A stretch of 59,593 nucleotides of DNA from Lentimicrobium sp. (lineage in GTDB: Bacteria; Bacteroidota; Bacteroidia; Bacteroidales; Lentimicrobiaceae). A program made the translations under genes and the position numbers. A model generated the notes under the pieces. That model searched no databases. It worked only from the letters and a program-made list of their open reading frames with translations, and was not told where the DNA came from. Positions 1 to 8,360 of the stretch are shown here, piece after piece (positions within the stretch are counted from its first letter, which is position 1; every line of letters begins with the position of its first letter). The stretch lies in the NCBI GenBank assembly GCA_024709105.1, contig JANJXJ010000039.1, positions 1-59,593 of the forward strand, in the 5' to 3' direction.

Positions 1-1116
1 TTCACCGCATATAAATTCTGCAGCTTTTCCATCCCCAAATACCTGGGGATAAGCTATGGACTGATTCCCGGTAAAATAATCAAGCGCCTGCAAAATACGC
101 TCCTCCGAAGCATCGGCAATTATTCCTGCACCGGCTTCCACAATTTCAACCCATTCGGTTTCTGGCCTGGCAATGACACAAGGCTTACCAAAAAAGTAGG
201 CTTCTTTCTGAACACCACCAGAATCGGTCAAAATCAGGATGGCGTTTTTTTCAAGCCAGGTCATCTCCAGAAACGAAACCGGAGGAATAATTTTCAATAA
301 TTCATTCCCCATTATTTCTCTGTACAATTCCTGACCAAGATTTTTTTCAAGTAAAGCAGATGTACGTGGATGCAAGGGGATAATTACCTGCCGCTGATGA
401 TTCAGACTAAACTGTTGCAATGCCTTAAAAATTGCAGTTAGTCTGTGTGGAATATCGGTGTTGTTATCGCGATGAATAGTGGCCAGAACAAATCCGGCTT
501 CAGAAATCTCAGTATTTTCAGGCTTTTTGGCTAACGACGCAAAATATAATGAGTTGTCGTACATTACATCGCCGCAATGGTAAATAGCAGGATTATCAAC
601 AGAATACGGGGCTTTGTTATCAGATGTAAATCCTTCTCTTATCAAATTATTATAGCCTGTAATAGTAGGGCTAAATAACAAGGTAGAGGCATGATCACAC
701 ATGATTCTGTTGATTTCCTCGGGCATAGATTTGTTATAGGAGCGCAACCCGGCTTCAACATGTGCAATGGGCACATGCAATTTAGATGCAGCTACAGCTC
801 CGGCAAGTGTGGAATTGGTATCACCGTAAAGCACAATAAAGTCTGGCCTTTCATTGACAAGAATTTCTTCTATGCCTTCAATCATTCGCGCCGTTTGTTT
901 GCCGTGAGGGCCGCTGCCAACTCCAAGGTTATAATCCGGGCGGGGAATTCCCAATTCTTCAAAAAACACCTGCGACATATTATTATCATAATGTTGCCCG
1001 GTATGGACAATCACTTCTTGAATCCTGCCAGAAAAATGTGTTTTAACAGCACGGCTGATTGCAGCTGCTTTAATGATTTGTGGACGAGCGCCAATAATTG
1101 TAAGAATTTTAATCAT
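1..1116 (-). CDS. wecB: UDP-N-acetylglucosamine 2-epimerase (non-hydrolysing), partial
   Basis: This gene is cut by the left window edge: 372 codons are present and only the last few residues of a normal 365-385 residue protein are missing. It starts at ATG 1116, giving MIKILTIIGARPQ, the typical first strand of the fold. Other visible family motifs are YGDTNSTLAGA, HVEAGLRS, PEEINR, TIHRDNNTD and LTDSGGVQKEA near the end. The family epimerises C2 of UDP-GlcNAc-type sugars to make ManNAc-type precursors for surface polysaccharide. The TIHR-NNTD variant and LHPRT motif also resemble the WbpI branch (UDP-diacetamido-glucuronate epimerase), so the exact substrate is uncertain. The start lies 15 bases after the radC stop, so the two genes are probably co-transcribed. 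Family call is firm; substrate is inference. Confidence 0.88.
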   Translation of the reverse strand, partial: MIKILTIIGARPQIIKAAAISRAVKTHFSGRIQEVIVHTGQHYDNNMSQVFFEELGIPRPDYNLGVGSGPHGKQTARMIEGIEEILVNERPDFIVLYGDTNSTLAGAVAASKLHVPIAHVEAGLRSYNKSMPEEINRIMCDHASTLLFSPTITGYNNLIREGFTSDNKAPYSVDNPAIYHCGDVMYDNSLYFASLAKKPENTEISEAGFVLATIHRDNNTDIPHRLTAIFKALQQFSLNHQRQVIIPLHPRTSALLEKNLGQELYREIMGNELLKIIPPVSFLEMTWLEKNAILILTDSGGVQKEAYFFGKPCVIARPETEWVEIVEAGAGIIADASEERILQALDYFTGNQSIAYPQVFGDGKAAEFICGE

Positions 1117-1131
1117 TTTTTCAGAAATGGG

Positions 1132-1830
1132 TTAAAGTAAGCCGTTGTCTGCAAAGCTATAATAATTATCATCACCGATAATAAGGTGATCCAGCACTGG
1201 AATTTCGAGCATAATTCCGGCATTTTTTATCTTCTCGGTGAGTTTGATGTCGGCATCGCTGGGCCGTAGGTTTCCGGATGGGTGATTATGACACAGAATA
1301 ATTTTGGAAGCATTTTGTTCCAGGGCCAGTTTAAAAATCTTTTTGGGATCAACTACAGTGCCAGCCTGTCCTCCTTCACTTATCTGATGCAGTGAAATTT
1401 TCTTGTGGGCATGGTTAAGCATAAGCACCCAGAATTCCTCGTAAATGAGGTCGGCCAATGATGGATACATCATTTCAAAAGCATCCCTGCTTGAGTTAAC
1501 CTGCTGCTTAACTGGCACTTCGGCAGCCCTTCGGCGCATACCCAGTTCCAGAGCAGCTACTATACTCACCGCCTTAGCCAAACCAATGCCTTTATTTTTC
1601 ATCATTTCCTTTACAGTTAACTTTGAAAGATCTGCAAGGTTGTTGTTAACTTTCTGCAGCAGGTTTCTGCCCAACTCAACTGCCGACATTTCTTTGGTTC
1701 CTGTACTGATAAGTATAGCAAGCAATTCAGCATCGCTGAGGGTTTCACGGCCTTTATTTACAAGCTTTTCGCGGGGCTGATCATCTTCAGCCCATTCTTT
1801 GATTGATTTTCGTTTGTTATGATCTGCCAT
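1132..1830 (-). CDS. radC: RadC family protein (JAMM/MPN domain)
   Basis: The protein has 232 residues, a normal RadC length. The N-terminal half has the helix-hairpin-helix-like segment (KNKGIGLAKAVSIVAALELG, about residues 78-97). The C-terminal half is a JAB/MPN domain with the metal-binding motif HNHPSGNLRPSDAD at residues 181-194. The family was first linked to DNA repair, but that role has been withdrawn for E. coli RadC; a metal-dependent hydrolase activity is likely but the substrate is unknown. It sits between the rpsT terminator and the epimerase gene. No promoter with both boxes is seen upstream. Confidence 0.93.
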   Translation of the reverse strand: MADHNKRKSIKEWAEDDQPREKLVNKGRETLSDAELLAILISTGTKEMSAVELGRNLLQKVNNNLADLSKLTVKEMMKNKGIGLAKAVSIVAALELGMRRRAAEVPVKQQVNSSRDAFEMMYPSLADLIYEEFWVLMLNHAHKKISLHQISEGGQAGTVVDPKKIFKLALEQNASKIILCHNHPSGNLRPSDADIKLTEKIKNAGIMLEIPVLDHLIIGDDNYYSFADNGLL

Positions 1831-1869
1831 ATATTAAGAATAATGCTGCTAAATTACGGAAATACCAAC

Positions 1870-1900
1870 AAAAAAACCCCCGAACCGAAGCACGGGGGTT
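1870..1900 (-). terminator. Rho-independent terminator of rpsT
   Basis: An 8-bp perfect stem (1875-1882 with 1893-1900, core CCCCCG/CGGGGG) closes a 10-base loop and is followed on the minus strand by seven T (1870-1876). It lies 20 bases after the rpsT stop codon. Confidence 0.88.
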
Positions 1901-1920
1901 ATAATTAACCTCTGTTTCAA

Positions 1921-2175
1921 TTATGCTAATTTATTCACAAAACGGGTAAGCTTTGATTTAAGGTTACCTGCTTTATTTTTGTGAATGATAGTTTTTTTGG
2001 CAAGTTTATCAATCAGTGAAATAAGCTTGGGCAGCTTTTCAGTTGCTTCAGCTTTATTTTCAAGAGCCCTGAATTTGCGAACAGCATTACGCATGGTTTT
2101 TCCGTAATACCTGTTGCGAAGACGGCGGGTTTCGCTTGACCTGATTCTTTTGAGTGATGATTTATGGTTTGCCAT
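1921..2175 (-). CDS. rpsT: 30S ribosomal protein S20
   Basis: 84 residues, very basic, starting [20 protein letters not shown], which is the standard S20 N-terminus; the helical basic middle ([14 protein letters not shown]) and the C-terminal K-rich segment ending in FVNKLA also fit. S20 binds 16S rRNA in the small subunit. The start codon is only 17 bases downstream of the tRNA-Glu 3' end, so the mRNA is probably released by tRNA processing from one transcript started at the promoter at 2290-2320. There is no Shine-Dalgarno-like sequence, as is usual in this phylum. Confidence 0.97.
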   Translation of the reverse strand: MANHKSSLKRIRSSETRRLRNRYYGKTMRNAVRKFRALENKAEATEKLPKLISLIDKLAKKTIIHKNKAGNLKSKLTRFVNKLA

Positions 2176-2192
2176 TTGTTAGTTCATTTTTG

Positions 2193-2264
2193 CAGTCCGT
2201 AGGGGAATCGAACCCCTATTACCAGGATGAAAACCTGGCGTCCTAACCGTTAGACGAACGGACC
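2193..2264 (-). tRNA. tRNA-Glu (anticodon TTC)
   Basis: 72 bases fold as a full cloverleaf on the minus strand: acceptor GGTCCGT pairs with ACGGACT (one G-T at the first pair), discriminator G, anticodon stem CCAGG/CCTGG with loop TTTTCAT giving anticodon TTC, and T-arm GGGGTTCGATTCCCC. The 3' CCA is not encoded. Confidence 0.96.
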
Positions 2265-2289
2265 GTAAGGTTTTTGTGTTTTGGGACTG

Positions 2290-2320
2290 CAAATGTACAA
2301 CTATTTTTTATTCCTCCAAA
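2290..2320 (-). promoter_or_regulatory. Promoter of tRNA-Glu/rpsT
   Basis: On the minus strand a -33 box TTTG (2317-2320) is followed after 19 bases by a perfect -7 box TACATTTG (2290-2297), the Bacteroidota housekeeping pattern. The predicted start is about 20 bases before the tRNA. Confidence 0.7.
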
Positions 2321-2415
2321 CATCCTGAAACTTTTTTTTCACTTTTTTGACTTTTTTCATCCATTAAGTTATTTAACTACTGCTATTCAAGCACTTACAA
2401 AACTTGAAACTGGCT

Positions 2416-3117
2416 TTACTCTTCTTCTCTAAATTCATTCGGGTCGGCCTGAAACCGAAAACCCAGCCTTTTTCCGGTTTTTAACTTCATATTTTCAAGA
2501 GAAGCCTGCATTTCTGACACAGAAACCAGCTTTACTTCATCGTATGGAGGAGTAAGAAGATCAAAATTGATGGTGTACTCTATTGCTGAAGAAATAATAT
2601 TGTAAATCTTATCACGATCGAGCACCGAAGAGGTAAAATTATTGTAGAGCATTCCCAGCTCGCGCTTGCCTTCAATCAGATAGTGCATATCACGGTTGAT
2701 GAAAACACGGCCGATCATATAACCTATATCATTGACTCTGTTGTACTTAAATGAATCGGCCAGAAAATTGTAAATGTTGATTACTCCACAGTATGACCGT
2801 GATTTGTCATCACGTATGTAGCTGGTTTTCATCACTTCATGCAGGCGGGGAAATTCAAAAATATTGGTGTGCATCATAAAAATCAGAACATCGCCACCAA
2901 ATTTCAGCTCCAGTTCAAATTCGCCCCTGTCTCTGAATTCAAATGGTATAACAGGCTGGTTTCCATTATATTTTTGCTGATAAGCTGTAACCAGCTCCAG
3001 CATAACAGATTTAAAAATTTTAAAACTGCTTAAGGTTTTCTGGTAAATTTCCTGTTTAAGTATGGCTTTTTTGCGCAGGTCTTCAAAAAGGCTGAAATCA
3101 GGCTGTGAATTTTCCAT
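2416..3117 (-). CDS. Conserved hypothetical protein of Bacteroidota type
   Basis: I do not recognise a named family. The protein has 233 residues, is soluble-looking with no signal peptide or membrane segment, starts with a charged helical region (DLRKKAILKQEIYQKTL) and ends in an acidic tail (FREEE). The middle contains regular beta-type strands (FEFRDRGEFELELKFGGDVL) and a possible long C-terminal helix. It has its own good promoter at 3151-3182, and stands alone between the FAD oxidoreductase and tRNA-Glu, so context gives no role. Coding is supported by the promoter, the full-length open frame and normal composition. Confidence 0.75.
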   Translation of the reverse strand: MENSQPDFSLFEDLRKKAILKQEIYQKTLSSFKIFKSVMLELVTAYQQKYNGNQPVIPFEFRDRGEFELELKFGGDVLIFMMHTNIFEFPRLHEVMKTSYIRDDKSRSYCGVINIYNFLADSFKYNRVNDIGYMIGRVFINRDMHYLIEGKRELGMLYNNFTSSVLDRDKIYNIISSAIEYTINFDLLTPPYDEVKLVSVSEMQASLENMKLKTGKRLGFRFQADPNEFREEE

Positions 3118-3150
3118 TATTCAGAAATTAAATGGTAAAAAAATTAAGGA

Positions 3151-3182
3151 CAAACCTATTGGTTTCCGGCAACATAAACAAA
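3151..3182 (-). promoter_or_regulatory. Promoter of the 2416-3117 gene
   Basis: TTTG (3179-3182, minus strand), 20 bases, then TAGGTTTG (3151-3158): both boxes match the Bacteroidota consensus. The predicted start is about 28 bases before ATG 3117. Confidence 0.68.
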
Positions 3183-3261
3183 TTATATGATAAAAATATC
3201 AGCAAATTTCAGGGATCTCCCAAACAGATTAAACAAACAAGAGACCTCTTATATCTATTTA

Positions 3262-4824
3262 TTAATCAGGTTTGTATCTTTTCAAGACCGCCATCGCGCA
3301 TCTTTGCCCGTCCATCGCTGATGAAACTATGCCACCAGCATATCCGGCTCCCTCTCCGCATGGGTAAAGTCCGTCGGCCTGGGGATGGCACAAAGTGTCG
3401 TCATGCCGGGGAATTCGCACCGGTGATGAGGTGCGGGATTCAAAACCTGTTAATACTGCATCAGCTGTAAGAAAGCCTTTCATTTTTTTGTCGAAATCAT
3501 AAAACGCCATCTTCAGCCTTTCTGAAATAAAACGGGGAAGTGCTTCGTGTAGCGGACTGCTCACCAAACCCGGATTATAAGAACTTTGTGGTAAAGAAGA
3601 CGAGAGTCTGCCTTTTACAAAATCTGTCATTTTTTGTGCAGGGGCTTTGAATGTCCTGCCTGACAATTCAAAAGCTTTTCGTTCCAGACTGCGCTGAAGC
3701 TCAAGTGCGGCAAACGGGCCTGCCGACTCAAACTCCTGCCAGTCAGAAGGTTCTACAGCAACAGCAATCCCCGAATTGGCAAAAGGTGAATTGCGCCGGG
3801 AGTTTGACATTCCATTTACCACGGTTTCGCCTGAGTCGGTTGCAGCGGGTACAATTATTCCGCCCGGGCACATACAGAACGAAAAAACACCTCTGCCATC
3901 AGCCTGAGTAACAAGACTGTAAGTTGCTGCCGGAATATGCGGGCCTCTGTCATCTATGCGATATTGAATTTTATCTATCAAAGCCTGAGGATGTTCAATA
4001 CGAATGCCCATGGCAAATGGCTTGGGCTCAAGCAACAAACCATGGTTTACCAGCATTGAATAAACATCGCGGGCCGAATGGCCGGTTGCCAGAATCACAG
4101 AATCTGCAATGTATTCATTTCCAAGATGATCAGCTACTCCTCTGATTTTCCCTTTAGATAGTATAAGCGATGAAACTCTGCGGTTGAAATAGAACTCCCC
4201 TCCTGCTTCGGTAATTGAACGGCGCATGGATGCAATAATTCCGGGCAATCTGTCGGTCCCTATATGCGGATGAGCATCTATAAGTATATCATCTGATGCA
4301 CCATGCTCCACGAGCAATTTCAGCACACTGCCTACATCCCCTCTCTTGCTGCTGCGGGTATATAGCTTTCCATCGGAATAAGTACCTGCCCCGCCTTCGC
4401 CAAAACAATAATTCGAATCTGTATTGAGCTTCTCTCCTCTGTTTAGCAGACTTATATCATACTTGCGGGCTTTTACATCTTTACCGCGTTCTATGATAAC
4501 TGGTTTTAATCCGTTTTCGAGCAAGGTAAGTGCGGCAAATAATCCGGCTGGCCCTGCTCCAATAATTATTACAGGTTGCTTTCTTGAAACATCTGCATAT
4601 GAAGACTTGATTATTTTTTCACTGAAAGGGAGTGGCTCCCCGATAAATATTTCGGCTTTTAATCTGAAAACTACCTTATTGCGGGCATCAAGAGAGCGTT
4701 TTAAAGGTTTTATGTGATATATCCGCCCTTTGGGCACTCCCAGCAGTGAAGCAGCCACATGCTTCCACCGTTCCGGATCGGCAGCATCCGGCGGATTTAA
4801 TTTCATTTCTAATATTTTCCTCAT
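3262..4824 (-). CDS. NAD(P)/FAD-dependent oxidoreductase (COG2509-like)
   Basis: 520 residues, typical for the family of uncharacterised FAD-dependent dehydrogenases. After an N-terminal domain of about 85 residues comes the dinucleotide-binding motif IIIGAGPAGLFAALTL (residues about 86-101), then an acidic strand end (VIIERG). The motif CFGEGGAGTYSDGKLYTR and the C-terminal flavin-contact motif LYPCGEGAGYAGGIVSSAMDG are characteristic. The substrate is not known for this family. It follows porT with 66 bases between the stop and this start; that gap holds a large hairpin (4836-4886). Confidence 0.9.
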   Translation of the reverse strand: MRKILEMKLNPPDAADPERWKHVAASLLGVPKGRIYHIKPLKRSLDARNKVVFRLKAEIFIGEPLPFSEKIIKSSYADVSRKQPVIIIGAGPAGLFAALTLLENGLKPVIIERGKDVKARKYDISLLNRGEKLNTDSNYCFGEGGAGTYSDGKLYTRSSKRGDVGSVLKLLVEHGASDDILIDAHPHIGTDRLPGIIASMRRSITEAGGEFYFNRRVSSLILSKGKIRGVADHLGNEYIADSVILATGHSARDVYSMLVNHGLLLEPKPFAMGIRIEHPQALIDKIQYRIDDRGPHIPAATYSLVTQADGRGVFSFCMCPGGIIVPAATDSGETVVNGMSNSRRNSPFANSGIAVAVEPSDWQEFESAGPFAALELQRSLERKAFELSGRTFKAPAQKMTDFVKGRLSSSLPQSSYNPGLVSSPLHEALPRFISERLKMAFYDFDKKMKGFLTADAVLTGFESRTSSPVRIPRHDDTLCHPQADGLYPCGEGAGYAGGIVSSAMDGQRCAMAVLKRYKPD

Positions 4825-4835
4825 GGGCAGCAGAG

Positions 4836-4886
4836 TTCAGTTATCTTCTCACAGGGGAGTTGGTGAGATAACAAGCAATAACTGAA
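4836..4886. repeat. Intergenic inverted repeat between porT and the FAD gene
   Basis: Perfect 9-bp arms TTCAGTTAT (4836-4844) and ATAACTGAA (4878-4886) enclose a second pairing CTCAC/GTGAG, so the RNA could form a long stem with bulges. There is no T-run on either strand, so it is not a simple terminator. Confidence 0.5.
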
Positions 4887-4890
4887 TTTG

Positions 4891-5679
4891 TTATTCAAAG
4901 GTAAAAGAAAGGAGAAATAGTTTAGAACTGAACCGATCAACTCCTTCGGTATATATATTTCCTTCTCTTTTCAGTACGTCGGTAAGTCCATACGACATTT
5001 TTAATTCGATACCGAACTTAAAAAAGGTAGTATAGAAGTCCAATCCGGCGCCAAGTTCGCCATATATATCATTCTTGTTCAGCGCAATATAAATGTTGTT
5101 ATTTTCTTCACGCTTCTTTTTTGAGTCGCTGGCCAGATCGATGGAATATTTTGCTCCCGCAAGCCAATATGGCCTCATATTATTTAACCGGTTGCCTTTA
5201 TATTTCAGATGAAGTGGAAATTCAACAAAAGTAGACTGCAGCTTTTTGTTTACGATGATATCACTTTGAACACCGTCAAAATTGGTTTTGATCTTATAGA
5301 TAATATCCCTTTCGCCAAAAGAAAGTGATGGCACAAAACGCAGGTCGGCATATTCGCCTAATCTCAGATTAGAAACAATACCGATGGTAAATCCTAATGT
5401 TGGTTTGTGTTCAATTCCAAAAAGATGAGCAGAATCAGAATACAAATCAGGAGTTTGCAGAGAATTATAGGTTACATTCTGAAAGCCGGGAATCGTGCGA
5501 TAGGAAAAAAGCATTTCGTTCATTCCAAGAATAAAACCAAAATGGTAGGGAGCGAGGTCGTATGAAGGCAGATTCCTGACTTTTATGCGCTGTGCATTAA
5601 CATCTTGTGAAAACAACACTAAAACAAGCGCGACAACAGACAGATATTTGGTTAATTTTTGCACAGTCAGTTTTTTCAT
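4891..5679 (-). CDS. porT: Type IX secretion accessory outer-membrane protein PorT/SprT
   Basis: I take the ATG at 5679, not the longer frame, because it gives a clean signal peptide (MKKLTVQKLTKYLSVVALVL... ending VNA-Q) and avoids overlap with the upstream kinase gene. The mature part begins with LPSYDLAPYHFGFILGMNE, which matches the PorT N-terminal pattern, followed by alternating beta strands (GFTIGIVSNLRLGEYADLRF, VPSLSFGERD) of a PF13568-type beta-barrel and an aromatic C-terminus (LFLLSFTFE). PorT/SprT is needed for T9SS secretion. 262 residues fits the family. It lies 46 bases after the heptose kinase gene, likely in one transcript. Confidence 0.85.
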   Translation of the reverse strand: MKKLTVQKLTKYLSVVALVLVLFSQDVNAQRIKVRNLPSYDLAPYHFGFILGMNEMLFSYRTIPGFQNVTYNSLQTPDLYSDSAHLFGIEHKPTLGFTIGIVSNLRLGEYADLRFVPSLSFGERDIIYKIKTNFDGVQSDIIVNKKLQSTFVEFPLHLKYKGNRLNNMRPYWLAGAKYSIDLASDSKKKREENNNIYIALNKNDIYGELGAGLDFYTTFFKFGIELKMSYGLTDVLKREGNIYTEGVDRFSSKLFLLSFTFE

Positions 5680-5725
5680 TTTTAACGGAAACAATCGGGT
5701 TTTATTTTGGCAACACCAAATCAAT

Positions 5726-6745
5726 CTATTCATTGACCAATAACAGCATGGCTTCTTTGTAAAATTTTTCACGATCAACCGGAACAACTCCAACCTTTTC
5801 GCAAACAAGTCCACCTGCCAGATTGGCCAGAGAAACCATGAGGAAATCACCCAGTTTTGATGCGACACATAATGATGCAACACTGATCACTGTATCACCG
5901 GCACCTGAAACATCAGAAATATGTCTGACATGAGCCGGAATAAGCACCTCCTGTAATTCGCCCATCACCTCCCTGTTAAGGTATACACCTCTTTCTGAGA
6001 GCGTTACCATAATTGAACTTACCCCAGACTGCCTCCTAAACATATTACAGCCTTTGCGGAGACTATTTACATCAGAAGGATCTATCTCAGTTTTTAAGCC
6101 CTCACGTAGTTCCTTAAGGTTCGGTTTGAACAACTCTACCTTTTTATATGCATCAAAATTCTTCTTTTTGGGATCAACAACAACAGGTACATTTCCGTGG
6201 CCGGCAATTTCTATAACTTCTGAAATTATTCCTGATGTCAACACGCCTTTGTTATAATCCTGAAAAACTACAACGTCAATTTGTGTATTCTTCAGAAGAT
6301 GAGTAACTGCTTTAAGCAATTCAGCGGCATCAATAGCAGAAAGGTCGTGATCAACCTCTTCGTCAACCCTCAGCATCTGAAAATTGTTTCCTATAATTCT
6401 GAATTTTGTAGTAGTAATTCTGTCGTTACTCAACAAGATGCCCTGTGCTGAAATGTCATCTTGCTCAAGCAATTTAAGAAATTCATCACCCCTTAAATCG
6501 TTGCCTATTACCGAACAAAGAACAGGTTCGCCACCCAGTGCTTTAACATTCAGAGCAACGTTGGCTGCTCCTCCAAGCATGTTCTCGCGCTTAAAAAGGC
6601 TAACAACAGGCACAGGCGCTTCGGGCGAGATCCGGTCAACCTTGCCTCTGAGGTATGCATCAATCATCACATCGCCCAGTATCAGCACTCTTTTCCCTTT
6701 GAAGGAGGCAAATGCTTGATTAATATTTTCCCTGCTGATTTTCAT
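5726..6745 (-). CDS. rfaE1: D-glycero-beta-D-manno-heptose-7-phosphate kinase
   Basis: 339 residues of the PfkB/ribokinase fold, covering only the kinase half of HldE; the nucleotidyltransferase half is absent. Visible signatures: LILGDVMIDAYLRGKVDRIS and PEAPVPVV at the N-terminus, MLGGAANVALNVKALGG (substrate lid), VVDPKKKNFDAYK, and the catalytic anion-hole motif SGAGDTVISVASL with the base Asp near residue 281. The enzyme phosphorylates heptose-7-P at C1 in ADP-heptose synthesis for LPS or S-layer glycans. A -7 box lies at 6861-6868. PorT follows at 46 bases. Confidence 0.92.
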   Translation of the reverse strand: MKISRENINQAFASFKGKRVLILGDVMIDAYLRGKVDRISPEAPVPVVSLFKRENMLGGAANVALNVKALGGEPVLCSVIGNDLRGDEFLKLLEQDDISAQGILLSNDRITTTKFRIIGNNFQMLRVDEEVDHDLSAIDAAELLKAVTHLLKNTQIDVVVFQDYNKGVLTSGIISEVIEIAGHGNVPVVVDPKKKNFDAYKKVELFKPNLKELREGLKTEIDPSDVNSLRKGCNMFRRQSGVSSIMVTLSERGVYLNREVMGELQEVLIPAHVRHISDVSGAGDTVISVASLCVASKLGDFLMVSLANLAGGLVCEKVGVVPVDREKFYKEAMLLLVNE

Positions 6746-6860
6746 CCGGAAATAATTTTCATTTCAATTGTCAGCTGATACGCACATTTCCCGAACGTGC
6801 CTGAGAAACCAATCCGTGTGCGTTACATTCACAATGTTTGACATGCAGACAAACAGGCTG

Positions 6861-6868
6861 CAAATATA
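6861..6868 (-). promoter_or_regulatory. Possible promoter (-7 box) of rfaE1-porT
   Basis: TATATTTG on the minus strand is a perfect -7 box. No TTTG is found at the right distance (the nearest is 25 bases upstream), so only one box supports it. The leader would be about 110 bases. Confidence 0.4.
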
Positions 6869-6904
6869 CGGAATACATGCAGATGATTAAACACAAAATG
6901 TTTT

Positions 6905-8350
6905 TCAGACAAAGAAGGTCTCTTTAAAATTAACCAGGTACAGCTCGGCTGATGAGCGGGTAACAGCAGTATAAAGCCATCTGATAAAAGATGAATCTAT
7001 CATTTCATCGGTGAGATATCCATGATCAATAAAAACTGCATCCCACTGCCCTCCCTGTGTTTTATGACAAGTAAGAGCATAGGCGAATTTCGCCTGTACT
7101 GCATTGTAGAACTGATTGTCCTTTATTTTCTCCATTTTTGCTGAAGCAGAAGTAAGCCCGGTATAATCAAGTAAAATCTCCTCATAAAGTTTCTTCATCT
7201 CCTCCTGAGGCATGGCTGCTGACTCAACATTCATTGAATCAAGTAGAAGTTTGACTTCGATGAGGCCTTCGTCAGGATAGTCGAGTAACTGAATAGTAAT
7301 ATCAGCAAAACGGTATCCGTACATTTCACCTATATGACGTATTCTTCGTACTTCAGCCATGTCTCCATTAGCTATAAAGCCAGCTTTGGAACCTTTGGGC
7401 AACCAGAAATAGTTGTTTTTGGTTATCATAATTATATCACCGGCCGATAATTCAGTCTCTCTGAATAACATACGGGCGCGAATCTCATTATTAAACAGGT
7501 TGGCGCGCTTATTCGACCGTGTGACGATGGCTGTATTTTCAATTCCAAATCTGGAGTAGCATGAATTGAGTGCATCTTCAAAGTCGGCACCGGAAATACT
7601 TTTGATATCCGGGAAACCGGATAAATCAAAAAAAGGAGGCTGAGGGTTTTCAGAGTCAATGAGCTCTCTCAACCGGGTTGCATTCGACAAAATTCCACTA
7701 TCAAGAGACTGACGGACAACCTCACTGAGCTCATAAGCCGTTACATCAAGATGATAGGATGCCCTGAGGTATTCAAGATTAAGCGCTGGACTGAGTTCAT
7801 CACCTACCGGAGGCAACTGAGCATTATCTCCGATTATCAGAAGCCGGCAACCTTCAGAATTGTAAATATAGGTAATCAGATCTTCAAGAATATCTCGGTG
7901 TGAATATATTCCCTGCTCTCCGGTTGCGGAAGGGCCAGGAATCATAGAAGCCTCATCCACAATGAAAAGAGTAAATTTATGGGGATTTTGGGCGAGAGCC
8001 ATGGTAAATCTGCCATCGTTTGACATTGCCTGACGGTAAATCTTCCGGTGAATGGTAAACGCCTGTTTCCGGGAATAACCTCCCAGGACTTTTGCGGCCC
8101 TGCCTGTGGGAGCAAGCAATACCGACTGCATTCCTACCAAAGGGAGCACCCTTACCAAAGCACTTACCAGTGTTGTTTTTCCGGTCCCGGCATATCCTTT
8201 GAGCATAAATGCCGGATTCTCCCTCTTTTTTGCCGGAGAGGTGAGAAAAGATGAAATCAGATTAATAGCTTCAACCTGACCGCTGGTAGGTTCATGCCCC
8301 AGTTCTCCTATAATTTTCCCGGCAATAATGCGGGCATCCATTTCAAGCAT
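6905..8350 (-). CDS. RecD-like/superfamily 1 ATP-dependent DNA helicase
   Basis: About 480 residues. Walker A GYAGTGKTTL lies near residue 55, Walker B FIVDEASMIPG near residue 130, motif III LLIIGDNAQLPPVGDE, and a C-terminal UvrD-type motif with ALTCHKTQGGQWDAVFID and YTAVTRSSAELYLV. This is the AAA_30/UvrD_C_2 architecture of stand-alone RecD-like helicases; the exact repair role is not known. The frame opens at 8383, inside the upstream gene, so ATG 8350 (MLEMDARI) or 8341 is more likely the start; I cannot choose firmly. It follows the TamL-like gene by 10-20 bases. Confidence 0.9.
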   Translation of the reverse strand: MLEMDARIIAGKIIGELGHEPTSGQVEAINLISSFLTSPAKKRENPAFMLKGYAGTGKTTLVSALVRVLPLVGMQSVLLAPTGRAAKVLGGYSRKQAFTIHRKIYRQAMSNDGRFTMALAQNPHKFTLFIVDEASMIPGPSATGEQGIYSHRDILEDLITYIYNSEGCRLLIIGDNAQLPPVGDELSPALNLEYLRASYHLDVTAYELSEVVRQSLDSGILSNATRLRELIDSENPQPPFFDLSGFPDIKSISGADFEDALNSCYSRFGIENTAIVTRSNKRANLFNNEIRARMLFRETELSAGDIIMITKNNYFWLPKGSKAGFIANGDMAEVRRIRHIGEMYGYRFADITIQLLDYPDEGLIEVKLLLDSMNVESAAMPQEEMKKLYEEILLDYTGLTSASAKMEKIKDNQFYNAVQAKFAYALTCHKTQGGQWDAVFIDHGYLTDEMIDSSFIRWLYTAVTRSSAELYLVNFKETFFV

Positions 8351-8360
8351 AAAACGAAAA

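Noticed and set aside
691-1140. 149-codon open frame on the plus strand
   Set aside because: It lies antisense to the epimerase gene, whose frame gives well-known motifs over the same bases; the plus-strand product looks like nothing.
1849-1856. Promoter for radC (TAATTTAG on minus)
   Set aside because: One mismatch in the -7 box and the only TTTG is 12 bases upstream.
5680-5883. N-terminal extension of porT
   Set aside because: It would overlap the heptose kinase gene and bury the signal peptide; ATG 5679 is better.
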